Assembly (NCBI GenBank): GCA_041432705.1
Contig: JAPWAE010000006.1
Coordinates: forward strand, 72,089-136,088
Reading direction: 5' to 3'
DNA: 64,000 nt
From: Pauljensenia sp018375675
GTDB lineage: Bacteria > Actinomycetota > Actinomycetes > Actinomycetales > Actinomycetaceae
Of the stretch, positions 1 to 8,739 are shown in pieces. The stretch's first letter is position 1; every line of letters begins with the position of its first letter. The position numbers and the translations under genes were made by a program. A model generated the notes under the pieces. That model saw only the letters and a program-made list of their open reading frames with translations. It was not told the origin of the DNA and made no database searches.

Positions 1-805
1 GGGAGGCCCCGATGAACGAAACGACGTCCTCGGTGGACCAGCCGAGGCCTCGTAGGTCAGAGAGGGTGACGGCACCGTCGCGCTTGGCCAACCGGGCCCC
101 TGAAGGTGCGAGTGCGAGGGGCACGTGCGCGTACGTCGGCTCGGGCGCCCCGAGCAGGTGGGCGAGCTGCGCCTGCGCGGGCGCCTGGGAGAGCAGATCG
201 AAGCCGCGCACGACCTGGTCGACGCCCTGGAACGCATCGTCGACGACAGCCGCCAGGTTGTAGGCGGGCACGCCGTCCGCGCGGCGCACGACGAAGTGGT
301 CGACAGCCCCGGTGTAGGAGCCGTGCAGCTCGTCGAACACGGTCCACTCGGGCGAGGGGGCGGCCAGGCGCAGCGCGGGGGCGCGCCCCAACGCGGCCAG
401 AGCTGCGCGCTTCTCCTCACGCTCGGATTCGCTCAATGTCAGGCAGGTGCCCGGGTAGTGGCCGGGTGGGACGTGCGGCGCGGAGGCGGCCTCGCGGATG
501 TCGCGGCGGGTGCAGTAGCACTCGAAGATGAGCCCGCGCGCGGCCAGCGACGCCAGGGCGGCCTCGTGCGCGTCGGCTCGCGCGGTTTGGATGAGGGGCT
601 CGCCGTCCCAGTCGACTCCGATCGCCGCCAGGTCCTCGATCTGGCGCTCGGCGGAACCGGCTCGCTCCCGGTCGATGTCCTCGATGCGTAGGACGAATCG
701 CCGCCCGGTCGTGCGCGCCCACGCCCACGCGAGGATCGCGGTGCGCAGGTTGCCCAGGTGGAAGTCGCCCGTGGGGGAGGGCGCGAATCGGCCGGTGTTC
801 GTCAT
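1..805 (-). CDS. gluQ: Glutamyl-Q tRNA(Asp) synthetase, 3' end cut by window edge
   Basis: This enzyme activates glutamate and attaches it to the queuosine base of tRNA-Asp. It resembles the catalytic half of glutamyl-tRNA synthetase without an anticodon-binding domain. Reading from the ATG at 805, the first residues contain FAPSPTGDFHLGN, the HIGH-type nucleotide motif. A cysteine-rich zinc-site region (ECYCTRRD, then HYPGTC) lies near residues 95-120, and LAKRDGA near residue 238 is the KMSKS equivalent. About 268 residues are present and the family is about 300 long, so only the C-terminus is missing. The gene is divergent from the crcB pair, with about 80 bp between. The short length and the zinc region distinguish it from GltX. 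Confidence 0.9.
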   Translation of the reverse strand, partial: MTNTGRFAPSPTGDFHLGNLRTAILAWAWARTTGRRFVLRIEDIDRERAGSAERQIEDLAAIGVDWDGEPLIQTARADAHEAALASLAARGLIFECYCTRRDIREAASAPHVPPGHYPGTCLTLSESEREEKRAALAALGRAPALRLAAPSPEWTVFDELHGSYTGAVDHFVVRRADGVPAYNLAAVVDDAFQGVDQVVRGFDLLSQAPAQAQLAHLLGAPEPTYAHVPLALAPSGARLAKRDGAVTLSDLRGLGWSTEDVVSFIGAS

Positions 806-885
806 GGCCTCAGTGTACGAGGCCGTGGCCGCCTCCCGGGATCCGCCTCCCCGTGTGGTAGTGGCGCAGGCGTACAGTGGGGTGC

Positions 886-1350
886 ATGGTGAGTTTTCGG
901 GTGCCCGACTGGTTGGCGGTCTTCGTGGGTGGGGTCGTGGGGACGGCGGCGCGCGCCGGCCTGGATGAGGTCGCGAAGGCCTCCCCGGTGCGTGGTCTTT
1001 TCCTGTCGTGGTCGACGCTGACGGTCAACGCCGTGGGCGCGTTCCTGCTGGGTGCGCTGGGCGCGTGGGTGGCGGGACGCCTGGCGCGCGGCGCCGGGGA
1101 TGCGGCGTCGCTGAAGACCCTGAAGCTCCTGGTTGGCACGGGTTTCGCGGGCGCGTTCACGACGTACGGGACGTACGTCGTCGCGTCGGTGGGGTACGCG
1201 TCGCTCAATGGAATTGTCGAGGCCGTCTCTCAGTCCCTCGGTCTCCTGGCGCTGGGTGGGGCCTGCGCCTGGTCGGGTATGCGCGTGGGGGAGTGGCTGT
1301 GTGGCCGCTCGGACCTGCGCCCCGTCACCGGTGAGGGGGAGCGAGCATGA
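886..1350 (+). CDS. crcB: Fluoride channel subunit CrcB/Fluc (first of pair)
   Basis: CrcB/Fluc proteins are small four-helix membrane channels that export toxic fluoride as dual-topology dimers. This ~154-residue protein has four hydrophobic segments, the conserved asparagine helix (TLTVNAVGAFLLG) and the GTGFAGAFTTYGTY motif that lines the pore. I chose the ATG at 886; a GTG at 877 is also in frame. The stop overlaps the next gene by 4 bp (ATGA). Tandem crcB genes usually give a heterodimer of two oppositely oriented subunits. I looked for a fluoride riboswitch upstream and saw none. Confidence 0.9.
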   Translation: MVSFRVPDWLAVFVGGVVGTAARAGLDEVAKASPVRGLFLSWSTLTVNAVGAFLLGALGAWVAGRLARGAGDAASLKTLKLLVGTGFAGAFTTYGTYVVASVGYASLNGIVEAVSQSLGLLALGGACAWSGMRVGEWLCGRSDLRPVTGEGERA

Positions 1351-1718
1351 ACGGATTGACCTTCCTGTTCGTGGCCCTGGCCGGTGGCGTGGGCGCGTGC
1401 GCCCGCTTCTGGTTGGACCGTGGTACTCAACGCTCCCTGTCCTCGTGGGGCGACCCGGCGGGAGCGAGGCTCGGCATCCTGGTCGTCAACGTCATCGGGT
1501 GTTTCCTGGCCGGCGCGGCCACTCAGCTGGTGCCCGCGGGCCTCATGCCGATCGTCTCGACGGGGTTCCTTGGTGGTTTCACGACGTTCTCGACCGCACT
1601 CGTGGACGTGGTGACCCTGTGGGCCGACGGATTTCGAGGTCGCAGCCTCGCCCTCGCGCTCGGTACGTGGGCGGCCTCGTGGGGCGCGGCGCTAGCGGGC
1701 ATCGCCTGTGCCGGATAG
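1347..1718 (+). CDS. crcB: Fluoride channel subunit CrcB/Fluc (second of pair)
   Basis: This is the second fluoride channel subunit, 123 residues with four membrane segments. The family motifs are present: VVNVIGCFLAG, and STGFLGGFTTFSTAL, the Gly-Gly-x-Thr-Thr-Phe-Ser-Thr core. It starts inside the stop codon of the preceding crcB gene, so the two are translationally coupled and probably made at equal amounts for one heterodimeric channel. It is shorter than its partner, mostly in the terminal tails. The two copies are clearly diverged, so this is an old pair and not a recent duplication. Confidence 0.9.
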   Translation: MNGLTFLFVALAGGVGACARFWLDRGTQRSLSSWGDPAGARLGILVVNVIGCFLAGAATQLVPAGLMPIVSTGFLGGFTTFSTALVDVVTLWADGFRGRSLALALGTWAASWGAALAGIACAG

Positions 1719-1868
1719 GGGTTTGTCACGCAACTCCGGCCACTATGCGGGCTGGTGGGTGAGGGTTTAGCCACGATACGGAGTTTTGTAACAGCATTCC
1801 GAGCGCTCGCGCGTGTGGCCCTCATATGCTGATGTTGCGGGCCGTGCGGCCCAGTAACGGAGATGCAC

Positions 1869-2891
1869 ATGATTGACCTCACCGGGGTGTCCAAGGTCTA
1901 CCCCGTGAAAAACGGCGGCACGGTCGTCGCGCTTGATGGGGTGAACCTGCACGTTGATCGCGGTTCGATCCACGGGATCGTCGGCCGCTCGGGTGCGGGT
2001 AAGTCCACGCTTATCCGGTGTCTGACGGCTCTGGAGAAGCCCACCGAGGGCCACATTGTCGTCGACGGCCTCGATCTGGCGACTCTGGCGGGTTCCGCGC
2101 TGCGCGCCGCCCGTCGTCGCATCGGTATGGTCTTCCAGGCTGCGAACCTCCTGGATGCTCGCACCGCCGCCGATAACATCGGCTACCCGCTGAAGCTCGC
2201 CGGCGTGCCCGCCGCGAAGCGCCGCGAACGCGTCAAGGAGCTCCTTGAGCTCGTCGGCCTCGAAGGCCGCGGTGACTCCTACCCGTCCCAGCTGTCGGGT
2301 GGCCAGCGTCAGCGCGTCGGCATCGCCCGCGCCCTGGCGGATAATCCCGCTGTGCTCCTGTGTGACGAGCCGACCAGCGCACTCGACACCGAGTCGACCG
2401 CTCAGATCCTCTCCCTGCTGCGCCACGTGCGCGACGTTGCCGGCGTCACCGTCGTCATCATCACCCACGAGATGGCTGTCGTCCGCGAGATCTGCGACTC
2501 CGTGACCCTCCTCGGCCACGGGCAGGTCCTGCAGACCGGCCCCCTCGAAGAGGTCGTGGCCGACCCCTCGACGCCGCTCGCCCGCGAGCTGGTCCCCATG
2601 CCGGTCGTCGAGTCGGTTCCGACGGAGTCCTCCGACAGCCGCTTCGAACCAAACGCGGCTGGCACTGTCCTCCTCGACGTCGTCTTCACGTCGCACCCGG
2701 GCGTGCCTACGGGTGCCACGGTGCTGCACCTGGCCTCGTCGATGGGCGCGGACGTGACCGCGGGTACTTTCGAGTCCCTCGGCAGCGTGCAGGTGGGCCG
2801 CCTGGCCCTGACCGTCCCCGCGTACCACGCTGACAAGATCATCGAGCAGCTGCGCAAGAACAACGTCCACGCGGAAGTGAGGGACCAATGA
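1869..2891 (+). CDS. metN: Methionine ABC transporter ATP-binding protein
   Basis: MetN is the ATPase of the MetNIQ importer for L- and D-methionine. Walker A is GRSGAGKST at residues 39-47. The signature LSGGQRQR, a Walker B with CDEPTSALD and the H-loop ITHEM follow in order. After about residue 260 comes a C-terminal NIL-type domain, which in this family senses methionine and inhibits transport. An in-frame ATG lies at 1863, but GGAG at 1859-1862 touches it directly. The ATG at 1869 has 6 nt spacing and is the better start. The stop overlaps metI by 4 bp. Order and sequence make a different substrate unlikely. Confidence 0.93.
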   Translation: MIDLTGVSKVYPVKNGGTVVALDGVNLHVDRGSIHGIVGRSGAGKSTLIRCLTALEKPTEGHIVVDGLDLATLAGSALRAARRRIGMVFQAANLLDARTAADNIGYPLKLAGVPAAKRRERVKELLELVGLEGRGDSYPSQLSGGQRQRVGIARALADNPAVLLCDEPTSALDTESTAQILSLLRHVRDVAGVTVVIITHEMAVVREICDSVTLLGHGQVLQTGPLEEVVADPSTPLARELVPMPVVESVPTESSDSRFEPNAAGTVLLDVVFTSHPGVPTGATVLHLASSMGADVTAGTFESLGSVQVGRLALTVPAYHADKIIEQLRKNNVHAEVRDQ

Positions 2892-3622
2892 CAACCGCAT
2901 ACTTCGCCGCCGCTCAGGCACTGACGCTCCTGCCCGCTGGCAAGGGCGATCCCACGTGGCTGGATAATCCGGCCCTCACCGACAAGTTCGTGCCCGCGAT
3001 CTTCGAGACCCTCATGATGACGGGCTTGTCGACCGTTTTCGCGGTCATCATCGGCACTCTCCTGGGCCTCGTCCTGGTCCAGACCGGCAAGGGTGGCCTC
3101 ACCCCGAACAAGGGTATCTACCAGGCCGTGTCCTTCGTCGTGAACATTGTGCGTTCCCTGCCCTTCATTATCGGCATCATCATGCTGATCCCGGTCACGA
3201 AGATGATCGTCGGCAAGTCCACGGGCTCGCTCGCTACCGTCGTGCCGCTCGTCATCCTGTCCGCGCCCTTCTTCGCGCGCCTCGTGGAGACGAACCTGCT
3301 GGCCGTCGATCCCGGAAAGATTGAGGCCGCCCAGATGATGGGTGCCTCCAACCGACAGATCCGCTGGGGCGTCCTCATTCGCGAGGCCATGCCCGCCCTC
3401 ATCCAGTCCATCACGACCCTGGCGATCACCCTCATCGGCTACTCCGCGATGGCGGGCGCGGTCGGTGGCGGCGGCCTGGGCCAGATGGCCATCAACTACG
3501 GCTACAACCGCTGGCAGGACGACGTCATGATCTCCACCGTCGTCGCCATCATCGTCATCGTGCAGATCATCCAGCTGATCGGCGATATCCTCTCGCGCCT
3601 GGTCGACCACCGCGCGCGCTGA
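2888..3622 (+). CDS. metI: Methionine ABC transporter permease
   Basis: This is the membrane permease of the methionine importer, 244 residues with about five or six hydrophobic segments. The cytoplasmic EAA loop that docks on the ATPase is visible as EAAQMMGASNRQIRWG followed by EAMPA, near residues 146-170. It is coupled to metN by an ATGA overlap. metQ follows 69 bp downstream, so the three genes form one operon. Length and loop sequence match the MetI family. Confidence 0.93.
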   Translation: MTTAYFAAAQALTLLPAGKGDPTWLDNPALTDKFVPAIFETLMMTGLSTVFAVIIGTLLGLVLVQTGKGGLTPNKGIYQAVSFVVNIVRSLPFIIGIIMLIPVTKMIVGKSTGSLATVVPLVILSAPFFARLVETNLLAVDPGKIEAAQMMGASNRQIRWGVLIREAMPALIQSITTLAITLIGYSAMAGAVGGGGLGQMAINYGYNRWQDDVMISTVVAIIVIVQIIQLIGDILSRLVDHRAR

Positions 3623-3691
3623 CCGACCCCGGTCAGGCCGCCCGGCCCGACCATTCATCCCATCCAGTACACAGAAGAAAAGAGAACCACC

Positions 3692-4528
3692 ATGCGTCAC
3701 CGCACTCTCGCAGCTATCGGCCTGGCGGCCGTTGCCACCCTGGGCCTGGCGGCCTGCGGCGGCGGCTCCACCTCCTCCTCGGATGCTTCGGCCTCCTCCT
3801 CGGACGTCGTCACCCTGACCGTGGGCGCGACCCCCTCGCCCCACGCGAAGATCCTCACCTACATCAACGACAACCTGGCCGCGGCCGAGGGCATCAAGCT
3901 TGACATCGTTGAGTACACCGACTACGTCCAGCCCAACACCGCGCTGAACGACGGCGACCTCGACGCCAACTTCTACCAGACCGTTCCCTACCTGGAGAAC
4001 GCGGAGAAGCAGTTCGGCTACGACTTCGAGGCCGGCGAGGGCATCCACCTCGAGCCCCTCGGCGTGTTCTCCAACAAGCACAAGTCCCTCGACGAGCTGC
4101 CCGATGGCGGCACGATCGGCATCATTTCCGACACGGCCAACCAGGCTCGCGCGCTCAAGCTCCTGGCCACCCAGGGCCTCGTCTCGATCCCCGAGGGCGA
4201 CGGTGACGTCAACATCAACACCGTCACCAAGCTGAAGAACTTCGATTTCCGCGAGGTCGAGGGCCCGCAGCTGGTTCGCTCGCTCGATGACTTCGACTAC
4301 GCGGTTATCAACGGCAACTTCGCCCAGGAGGGCGGTAAGTCCATCTCCGGTGATGCTCTCGTCGTCGAGTCCCCCGTGGACAACCCGGCCGTGAACGTTC
4401 TCGTGTGGAAGAAGGACTCCAAGAAGACTGACGCCATCGCGAAGCTCGAGAAGCTCCTGCACTCCGATCAGGTGAAGCAGTACATCGAGCAGACCTGGTC
4501 GGACGGTTCGGTCATCCCGGCGTTCTGA
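3692..4528 (+). CDS. metQ: Methionine-binding lipoprotein (NlpA family)
   Basis: This is the extracytoplasmic solute-binding protein that delivers methionine to MetNI. It starts with a short basic segment and a hydrophobic core ending in the lipobox LAAC, with the acylated cysteine at residue 22. A serine-rich linker follows, then the NlpA/MetQ fold, with the segments TDYVQPNTALNDGDLDANF and ENAEKQFGYDF typical of the family. At 278 residues it is full length. AAAGAGAA just upstream is a weak ribosome site. The gene ends before a strong hairpin at 4597-4636 that closes the operon. Confidence 0.93.
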   Translation: MRHRTLAAIGLAAVATLGLAACGGGSTSSSDASASSSDVVTLTVGATPSPHAKILTYINDNLAAAEGIKLDIVEYTDYVQPNTALNDGDLDANFYQTVPYLENAEKQFGYDFEAGEGIHLEPLGVFSNKHKSLDELPDGGTIGIISDTANQARALKLLATQGLVSIPEGDGDVNINTVTKLKNFDFREVEGPQLVRSLDDFDYAVINGNFAQEGGKSISGDALVVESPVDNPAVNVLVWKKDSKKTDAIAKLEKLLHSDQVKQYIEQTWSDGSVIPAF

Positions 4529-4596
4529 TTCACGAGGCCGGGGCGCGCTGGCGCCGAGGCTGACGGATTGCAGGGCCGAAAGGCTCGCAGTGATAA

Positions 4597-4636
4597 CGGG
4601 TGGGCCCCGGAACCATACGGTTCCGGGGCCCACCCG
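4597..4636. terminator. Bidirectional hairpin between metQ and yagU
   Basis: Two 18-base arms (4597-4614 and 4619-4636) are perfectly complementary around the loop ATAC. The stem is extremely GC-rich and lies between convergent genes, so it can stop transcription from both sides. There is no clear U-tract, which is common for terminators in high-GC actinobacteria. Confidence 0.8.
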
Positions 4637-4658
4637 TCTGTCCGCGCAAGCGGATGTG

Positions 4659-5213
4659 TCAGTTGGTGCGAGACTCGAGCGGGAACTCGGCGTCCGGCTC
4701 GTGCGTGATGCGGTTACGCATGTCGCGTCGGAAGACTTCGATGGCCCAGAGCCAGATGATGTGGCCGAAGAACTCGGAAAAGTGCTCCGCGAAGGGCTGG
4801 TTCCAGGGTGCCGGGACGGTGCCCATCAGCGGCATGAGGACGACGTGGAAGGCCACGTAGACGAAGATACCGAAGGCCGCACCCTGCCAGAGCTTGATCT
4901 GCGGGAATCGTTCGGCCAGCACACAGTAGAGGACCGCGAAGCCGATCGAGAAGGCGAAGTGGACGATGAAGGAGACCCAGGGGAGTCCTTCGTTACCGTT
5001 GAAGGTGTAGGACAGGTGGGTGACGCTCTCCGGGATGCCTAGCTGCTGGAGCAGCTCCTGGGGCGGGTTGGTCGCGTTGCGCTCGGGGGTACGCGGAGGC
5101 AGCGGCACCTCCCAACCGAACTTCACGATGGCGGAGACGATGCCGCCGAGAACACCTGCGATTGCTGCGACGCCGTAGCGGCGGCGCTTGGGATTGGTCT
5201 GAATCAGTGCCAT
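4659..5213 (-). CDS. yagU: YagU-family inner membrane protein (DUF1440)
   Basis: This 184-residue membrane protein matches the E. coli YagU family along its length. Shared landmarks are an N-terminal RRRYG, the segment WEVPLPPRTPERN, the hydrophobic stretch before LAERFPQIKLWQG, and the tail RRDMRNRITHEPDAEFPLES. In E. coli YagU has been linked to acid resistance, but its biochemical role is not established. About four hydrophobic segments are visible. It is a single gene between two strong terminators, with no operon partner. Confidence 0.85.
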   Translation of the reverse strand: MALIQTNPKRRRYGVAAIAGVLGGIVSAIVKFGWEVPLPPRTPERNATNPPQELLQQLGIPESVTHLSYTFNGNEGLPWVSFIVHFAFSIGFAVLYCVLAERFPQIKLWQGAAFGIFVYVAFHVVLMPLMGTVPAPWNQPFAEHFSEFFGHIIWLWAIEVFRRDMRNRITHEPDAEFPLESRTN

Positions 5214-5353
5214 GTGACAAGCATGAAACGTGCGTTGGGCATTTTCGAGGCCTTGGGGTGCTTAGCGCTCAAGGTCACATGAGGGTGTCATCAGGGAAAA
5301 TGGGCTAAAAATAGCCAAGTTGGTTAATTTGCGCCTTTGTTGGTGGGTAAATG

Positions 5354-5395
5354 CGTGGGGTGGGCGCGGGACTTTCATCCCGCGCCCACCCCACG
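5354..5395. terminator. Hairpin terminator between yagU and upp
   Basis: Perfect 18-base arms at 5354-5371 and 5378-5395 enclose the loop CTTTCA. It lies just beyond the 3' end of upp, which runs on the minus strand, and upstream of yagU. It most likely ends the upp transcript. Confidence 0.8.
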
Positions 5396-5454
5396 TGTGG
5401 CGTTAACTGCGTCGCATCCCCCGGCGCTGCGATGCCCGAGGAGTGCGTGCCTCG

Positions 5455-6093
5455 TCAGTCGACGATGCCGTACAGGCGGTCGCCCGCGTCGCCCAGGCCG
5501 GGCACGATGTAAGACTTCTCGTTGAGGTGATCGTCGACGGCGGCGACGACGACGTTCACGTCGGCGCGCTCGCCGATCGCGTCCTCAAGGGTCTTGATGC
5601 CCTCCGGAGCGGCCAGGATGCACACGCAGGTGACGTCCTTTGCGCCGCGCTCGAAGAGGTAGTTGGTGGCGGCGACCATGGTGTGGCCGGTGGCCAGCAT
5701 CGGGTCCAGCACGAAGCACTGGCGGCCCGACAGGTCGTCCGGCAGGCGGTTCGCGTAGGTCTCGATTTCCAGGGTGTCGTCGTCGCGACGCATGCCCAGG
5801 AAGCCAACCTCGGCCGTGGGCAGCATGCGGGTCATGCCCTCGAGCATGCCCAAGCCCGCGCGCAGGACGGGGACCACGATCGGGCGAGGCTCGGAGAGCT
5901 TCAGGCCGACGGTGGGAGCGACCGGGGTCTGGATGGGGGTCTCGGTGACGGCCACTTCGCGCGTCGCCTCGTAGGCGAGCAGGGTGACCAGTTCGTCCAC
6001 GAGCTGGCGGAACGTCGCCGACGGCGTTTCGCGATCCCGCAGGACGGTGAGCTTATGGGTGATCAGGGGGTGATGAGCAACGTGGAGACGCAT
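5455..6093 (-). CDS. upp: Uracil phosphoribosyltransferase
   Basis: Upp makes UMP from uracil and PRPP in pyrimidine salvage. The 212-residue length is typical. The start MRLHVAHHPLITHKL, the PRPP-binding loop VLDPMLATGHTM (near residues 128-139) and the C-terminal uracil-contact segment GLGDAGDRLYG are all present. It is a single-gene unit bounded by a hairpin downstream and by about 200 bp of intergenic DNA shared with the divergent tadA. Confidence 0.95.
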   Translation of the reverse strand: MRLHVAHHPLITHKLTVLRDRETPSATFRQLVDELVTLLAYEATREVAVTETPIQTPVAPTVGLKLSEPRPIVVPVLRAGLGMLEGMTRMLPTAEVGFLGMRRDDDTLEIETYANRLPDDLSGRQCFVLDPMLATGHTMVAATNYLFERGAKDVTCVCILAAPEGIKTLEDAIGERADVNVVVAAVDDHLNEKSYIVPGLGDAGDRLYGIVD

Positions 6094-6306
6094 GGTTATA
6101 GGCTACCTTGTTCGTCCGCTGGCGCGCATCCAGTGTGTCGAACGTGAAGCTGGAGTCTCCCGTGTGCTGGCGTCGTGTTGGGCGGCGATCTGGAATGGTT
6201 GCGTGTTGGAGGTTGTGTCAAACTCATTCGCCACATGAGCATCATGAGTCACTGTGGACTCCAACTACCCCAACTGTGATTTGGCCGGTAAGCTAGGAGG
6301 GTGACC

Positions 6307-7653
6307 GTGAATGAGCAGTACCGCGAAGCAATGGGCAAGGCCCTCTTCCTGGCCAACCGCGCCCGCGAAACGGGAGACGTTCCCGTCGGAGCCGTCGTCG
6401 TCGACGAGGATGGCCGCATCATTGGACGCGGGTGGAACTGTCGGGAGGCCAACCACGACCCCTCAGGTCACGCTGAAATCGTCGCCCTGCGTGAGGCCGG
6501 CCGCGCCAGGGGTACCTGGCGCCTGACGGGCTGCACGCTCATCGTCACCCTCGAGCCCTGCACGATGTGTGCAGGCGCGATTCTCGCCTCTCGCATTGAT
6601 CGCGTCGTCTTCGGCGCCTGGGACCCCAAGGCCGGTGCCGCCGGATCCCTGCGCGACGTCCTGCGCGACGCCCGCATGCCTCACCCAACCGAGGTCATCG
6701 GCGGCGTCCTCGCCCAAGAGGCTGCCATGCAGCTGCGGTCCTTCTTCCTCGGCTGCCGCACGCCCGACGAGATGCCCGTCGTCCAGGCTCCCGTTCACGA
6801 GCCCGGCGACATGGTCGCGCCCATCGTCGTCCCCTACGAGGAGGACGAGGCCTCCGAGCAGGTCCGGGAGGAAGCCCCCCACGATGAGGGTATTCCCGCG
6901 CAGCTCATCACCCCGGAGGCCCCCGAGGCTCCGGCCTCTCCCGCTCCTTCCGACGAAAACCCCCGCTCTGGAGCCTTCCCCGTTCCTCCCGCGCCCGGGC
7001 GGGTCAGCCACCGCGGCACCGAGGCTTCGCCCCTGCCTCGTCGAGCAGGACGCCCCTTCTCCGAGCGTGTCTCCGGCAATGCCGACGACCCCGCCGACAT
7101 CCCCGTGGGTGAGTCGATCGACCCCGGTGCCTCCGCGGCAGACCCCGTCTCGCAGCCGCCCTACCACAGCGCCGCCCCCGTCCTGCCGGTAGTTTCGCCG
7201 AGCACGACGCACGGACCCATCACGCGCTCCGTCCCCCAGATTCGCCCCGTCCACGTGCACCCCTCCGCGTCCGTGCCCGAAGGCCTCTATACGCCCGCTC
7301 AGCCTGGCCGTCCCGTGGCTCAGCCGCTGCGCGATAGCGCGCCCCGGCCTCGTGCTGTTGAACCCGTCGTCGCACCCGCACCCACGGAGCCGCCGGCCCC
7401 CGTCGTGCAGGCCGCACCCGCCCCCGTCGAGGAGCCGCCCGCGCCGATCCCCGCGCCGCCCGCGTTCCCGCAGCGCGCCACGTCGCGCCAGAGCGCGCGC
7501 CCGCAGCGACCCCTCCCGCAGGCCTTCGAACCCGAGCCCGCGCGCCGCGTCGACTACGAGCTGTCCCCGCGCCAGTTCAACGACGTTGACCCCATCACCT
7601 CCGGGATTCGCGTGCGCCGCTCCGCCCGCCGCCGCGGCAACGCTCGTCACTGA
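6307..7653 (+). CDS. tadA: tRNA-specific adenosine deaminase with long Pro-rich C-terminal extension
   Basis: TadA converts A34 of tRNA-Arg(ACG) to inosine. The deaminase domain fills residues 1 to ~155: His55 and Glu57 in GHAEIV, and Cys85/Cys88 in PCTMC, form the zinc and proton-shuttle site. The usual protein is about 150-165 residues, but this one is 448. Residues ~165-420 are proline/alanine-rich low complexity, and a basic tail ends in RRSARRRGNARH. The GTG at 6301 directly abuts AGGAGG at 6295-6300; the GTG at 6307 is 6 nt away and is preferred. The next gene starts 2 bp after the stop. The tail is unlikely to be needed for catalysis; its role is unknown. Confidence 0.88.
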   Translation: MNEQYREAMGKALFLANRARETGDVPVGAVVVDEDGRIIGRGWNCREANHDPSGHAEIVALREAGRARGTWRLTGCTLIVTLEPCTMCAGAILASRIDRVVFGAWDPKAGAAGSLRDVLRDARMPHPTEVIGGVLAQEAAMQLRSFFLGCRTPDEMPVVQAPVHEPGDMVAPIVVPYEEDEASEQVREEAPHDEGIPAQLITPEAPEAPASPAPSDENPRSGAFPVPPAPGRVSHRGTEASPLPRRAGRPFSERVSGNADDPADIPVGESIDPGASAADPVSQPPYHSAAPVLPVVSPSTTHGPITRSVPQIRPVHVHPSASVPEGLYTPAQPGRPVAQPLRDSAPRPRAVEPVVAPAPTEPPAPVVQAAPAPVEEPPAPIPAPPAFPQRATSRQSARPQRPLPQAFEPEPARRVDYELSPRQFNDVDPITSGIRVRRSARRRGNARH

Positions 7654-7654
7654 C

Positions 7655-8146
7655 ATGATCCCCGCGCGCGTCATCACGGTCTCGGACCGCTGCTCCGCCG
7701 GCCTCGCCGAGGACCTCTCCGGCCCTCTCGCTGCGCGTCTCCTCGCCGATCACGGCGTCGACGCTTCGGTCGTGATCGTTCCAGACGATGTCGACGCCAT
7801 TCGCGCTGCGATTACCACGGCCGTGGAGGACGGCGCCCGCTTCGTGTTCACGACCGGCGGGACCGGTCTCGCGCCCCGCGACGTCACCCCCGAGGCCACT
7901 GAGCCTCTCCTCGTCACCCGCATCGACGGTCTCGCCGACGCGATCCGCCGCCGCGGCGAGGAAAAGGTCGCGTCCGCCGCCCTGTCGCGAGGCCTCGTCG
8001 GCGTGACCGCGCGATCCCCCGAGGGAGCCCTCGTCGTCAACGCGCCCGGCTCGCGCGGTGGCGTCACCGATACGGTGGCCGTTGTCGGCCCCCTCGTCGC
8101 CCACATCATCGACCAGCTCGCGGGCGGCGACCACCCGCGCGCATAA
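7655..8146 (+). CDS. mogA: Molybdopterin adenylyltransferase (MogA/MoaB family)
   Basis: MogA/MoaB proteins adenylylate molybdopterin before molybdate insertion by MoeA. The 163-residue protein has the family core TTGGTGLAPRDVTPEAT near residues 67-83 and the C-terminal NAPGSRGGVTD. It begins one base after the tadA stop, so the two are co-transcribed. A terminator-like hairpin follows at 8170. A second, more divergent member of this family lies at 27037-27549. The present copy keeps all the usual active-site residues and is the likely working enzyme. Confidence 0.88.
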   Translation: MIPARVITVSDRCSAGLAEDLSGPLAARLLADHGVDASVVIVPDDVDAIRAAITTAVEDGARFVFTTGGTGLAPRDVTPEATEPLLVTRIDGLADAIRRRGEEKVASAALSRGLVGVTARSPEGALVVNAPGSRGGVTDTVAVVGPLVAHIIDQLAGGDHPRA

Positions 8147-8169
8147 AACCCTCAGATGGCAACGAAAAA

Positions 8170-8197
8170 GCCGCCCGGCAGATGTGCTGCGGGCGGC
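8170..8197. terminator. Hairpin between convergent mogA and moaC
   Basis: GCCGCCCGGCAG (8170-8181) pairs with CTGCGGGCGGC (8187-8197), with one bulged base and a short loop. It lies between the ends of two convergent genes and probably serves both. Confidence 0.7.
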
Positions 8198-8224
8198 CTC
8201 TTCGTCTGTTCGTAGGCGGGCGCC

Positions 8225-8707
8225 TCAGTCCTGCGGATCCTCTGGGCGCACCCAGTCGCCGCTGCGGCCGCCCGACTTCGCCACGATCTTTGCCTCGCGG
8301 ATGCGGGCGGAGCGGTCCACGCCCTTGACCATGTCGACGATCGCGAGAGCCGCGACCGTCACCGAAGTCAGCGCCTCCATCTCCACGCCCGTGCGGTCGG
8401 CCGTGCGTACGGTCGCACGGATCGCCACGTGATCGTCCTCCAGGCTCAGGTCCACCGCGCAGCCGTGCACGCCGATCGTATGCGCGAGGGGCAGCAGCTC
8501 GGGGACGCGCTTTGCCGCCGAAATGCCGGCCACGCGCGCCACCGCCAGGACGTCGCCCTTCGGGACGGTGCCGTCACGCAGGGCCTGCATGACCTCGGGT
8601 GAGCAATCCACGCGGCACACGGCGCTTGCCTGGCGTACCGTCGGATTCTTCGCGGTCACGTCCACCATGTAGGCGGCGCCTTCCTCGTTCAAATGCGTAA
8701 ATTTCAC
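8225..8707 (-). CDS. moaC: Cyclic pyranopterin monophosphate synthase
   Basis: MoaC converts the MoaA product, 3',8-cyclo-7,8-dihydro-GTP, into cyclic pyranopterin monophosphate, the first stable Moco intermediate. Family landmarks are THLNEEGAAYMVDV at the N-terminus, LPLAHTIGVHGC with a catalytic histidine, and IVDMVKGVDRSARI with the conserved Asp and Lys. I chose the GTG at 8707, preceded by GAGAGG at a good distance. A GTG at 8731 in the same frame adds eight residues and has no such site. moeA ends 32 bp upstream, so moeA-moaC is an operon. Confidence 0.92.
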   Translation of the reverse strand: MKFTHLNEEGAAYMVDVTAKNPTVRQASAVCRVDCSPEVMQALRDGTVPKGDVLAVARVAGISAAKRVPELLPLAHTIGVHGCAVDLSLEDDHVAIRATVRTADRTGVEMEALTSVTVAALAIVDMVKGVDRSARIREAKIVAKSGGRSGDWVRPEDPQD

Positions 8708-8739
8708 TGTTTTCCTCTCGTTAATTCTCACTAGTGGGG

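Noticed and set aside
806..885. Fluoride riboswitch before crcB
   Set aside because: The 80 bp gap to the divergent gluQ is short and I could not find the conserved riboswitch core.
1719..1868. SAM riboswitch before metN
   Set aside because: The leader has only a weak ACTCCG/CGGAGT inverted repeat and none of the S-box conserved segments.
2402..4633. 743-codon antisense frame across metN-metI-metQ
   Set aside because: It crosses three well-supported genes on the other strand and its translation is low complexity.
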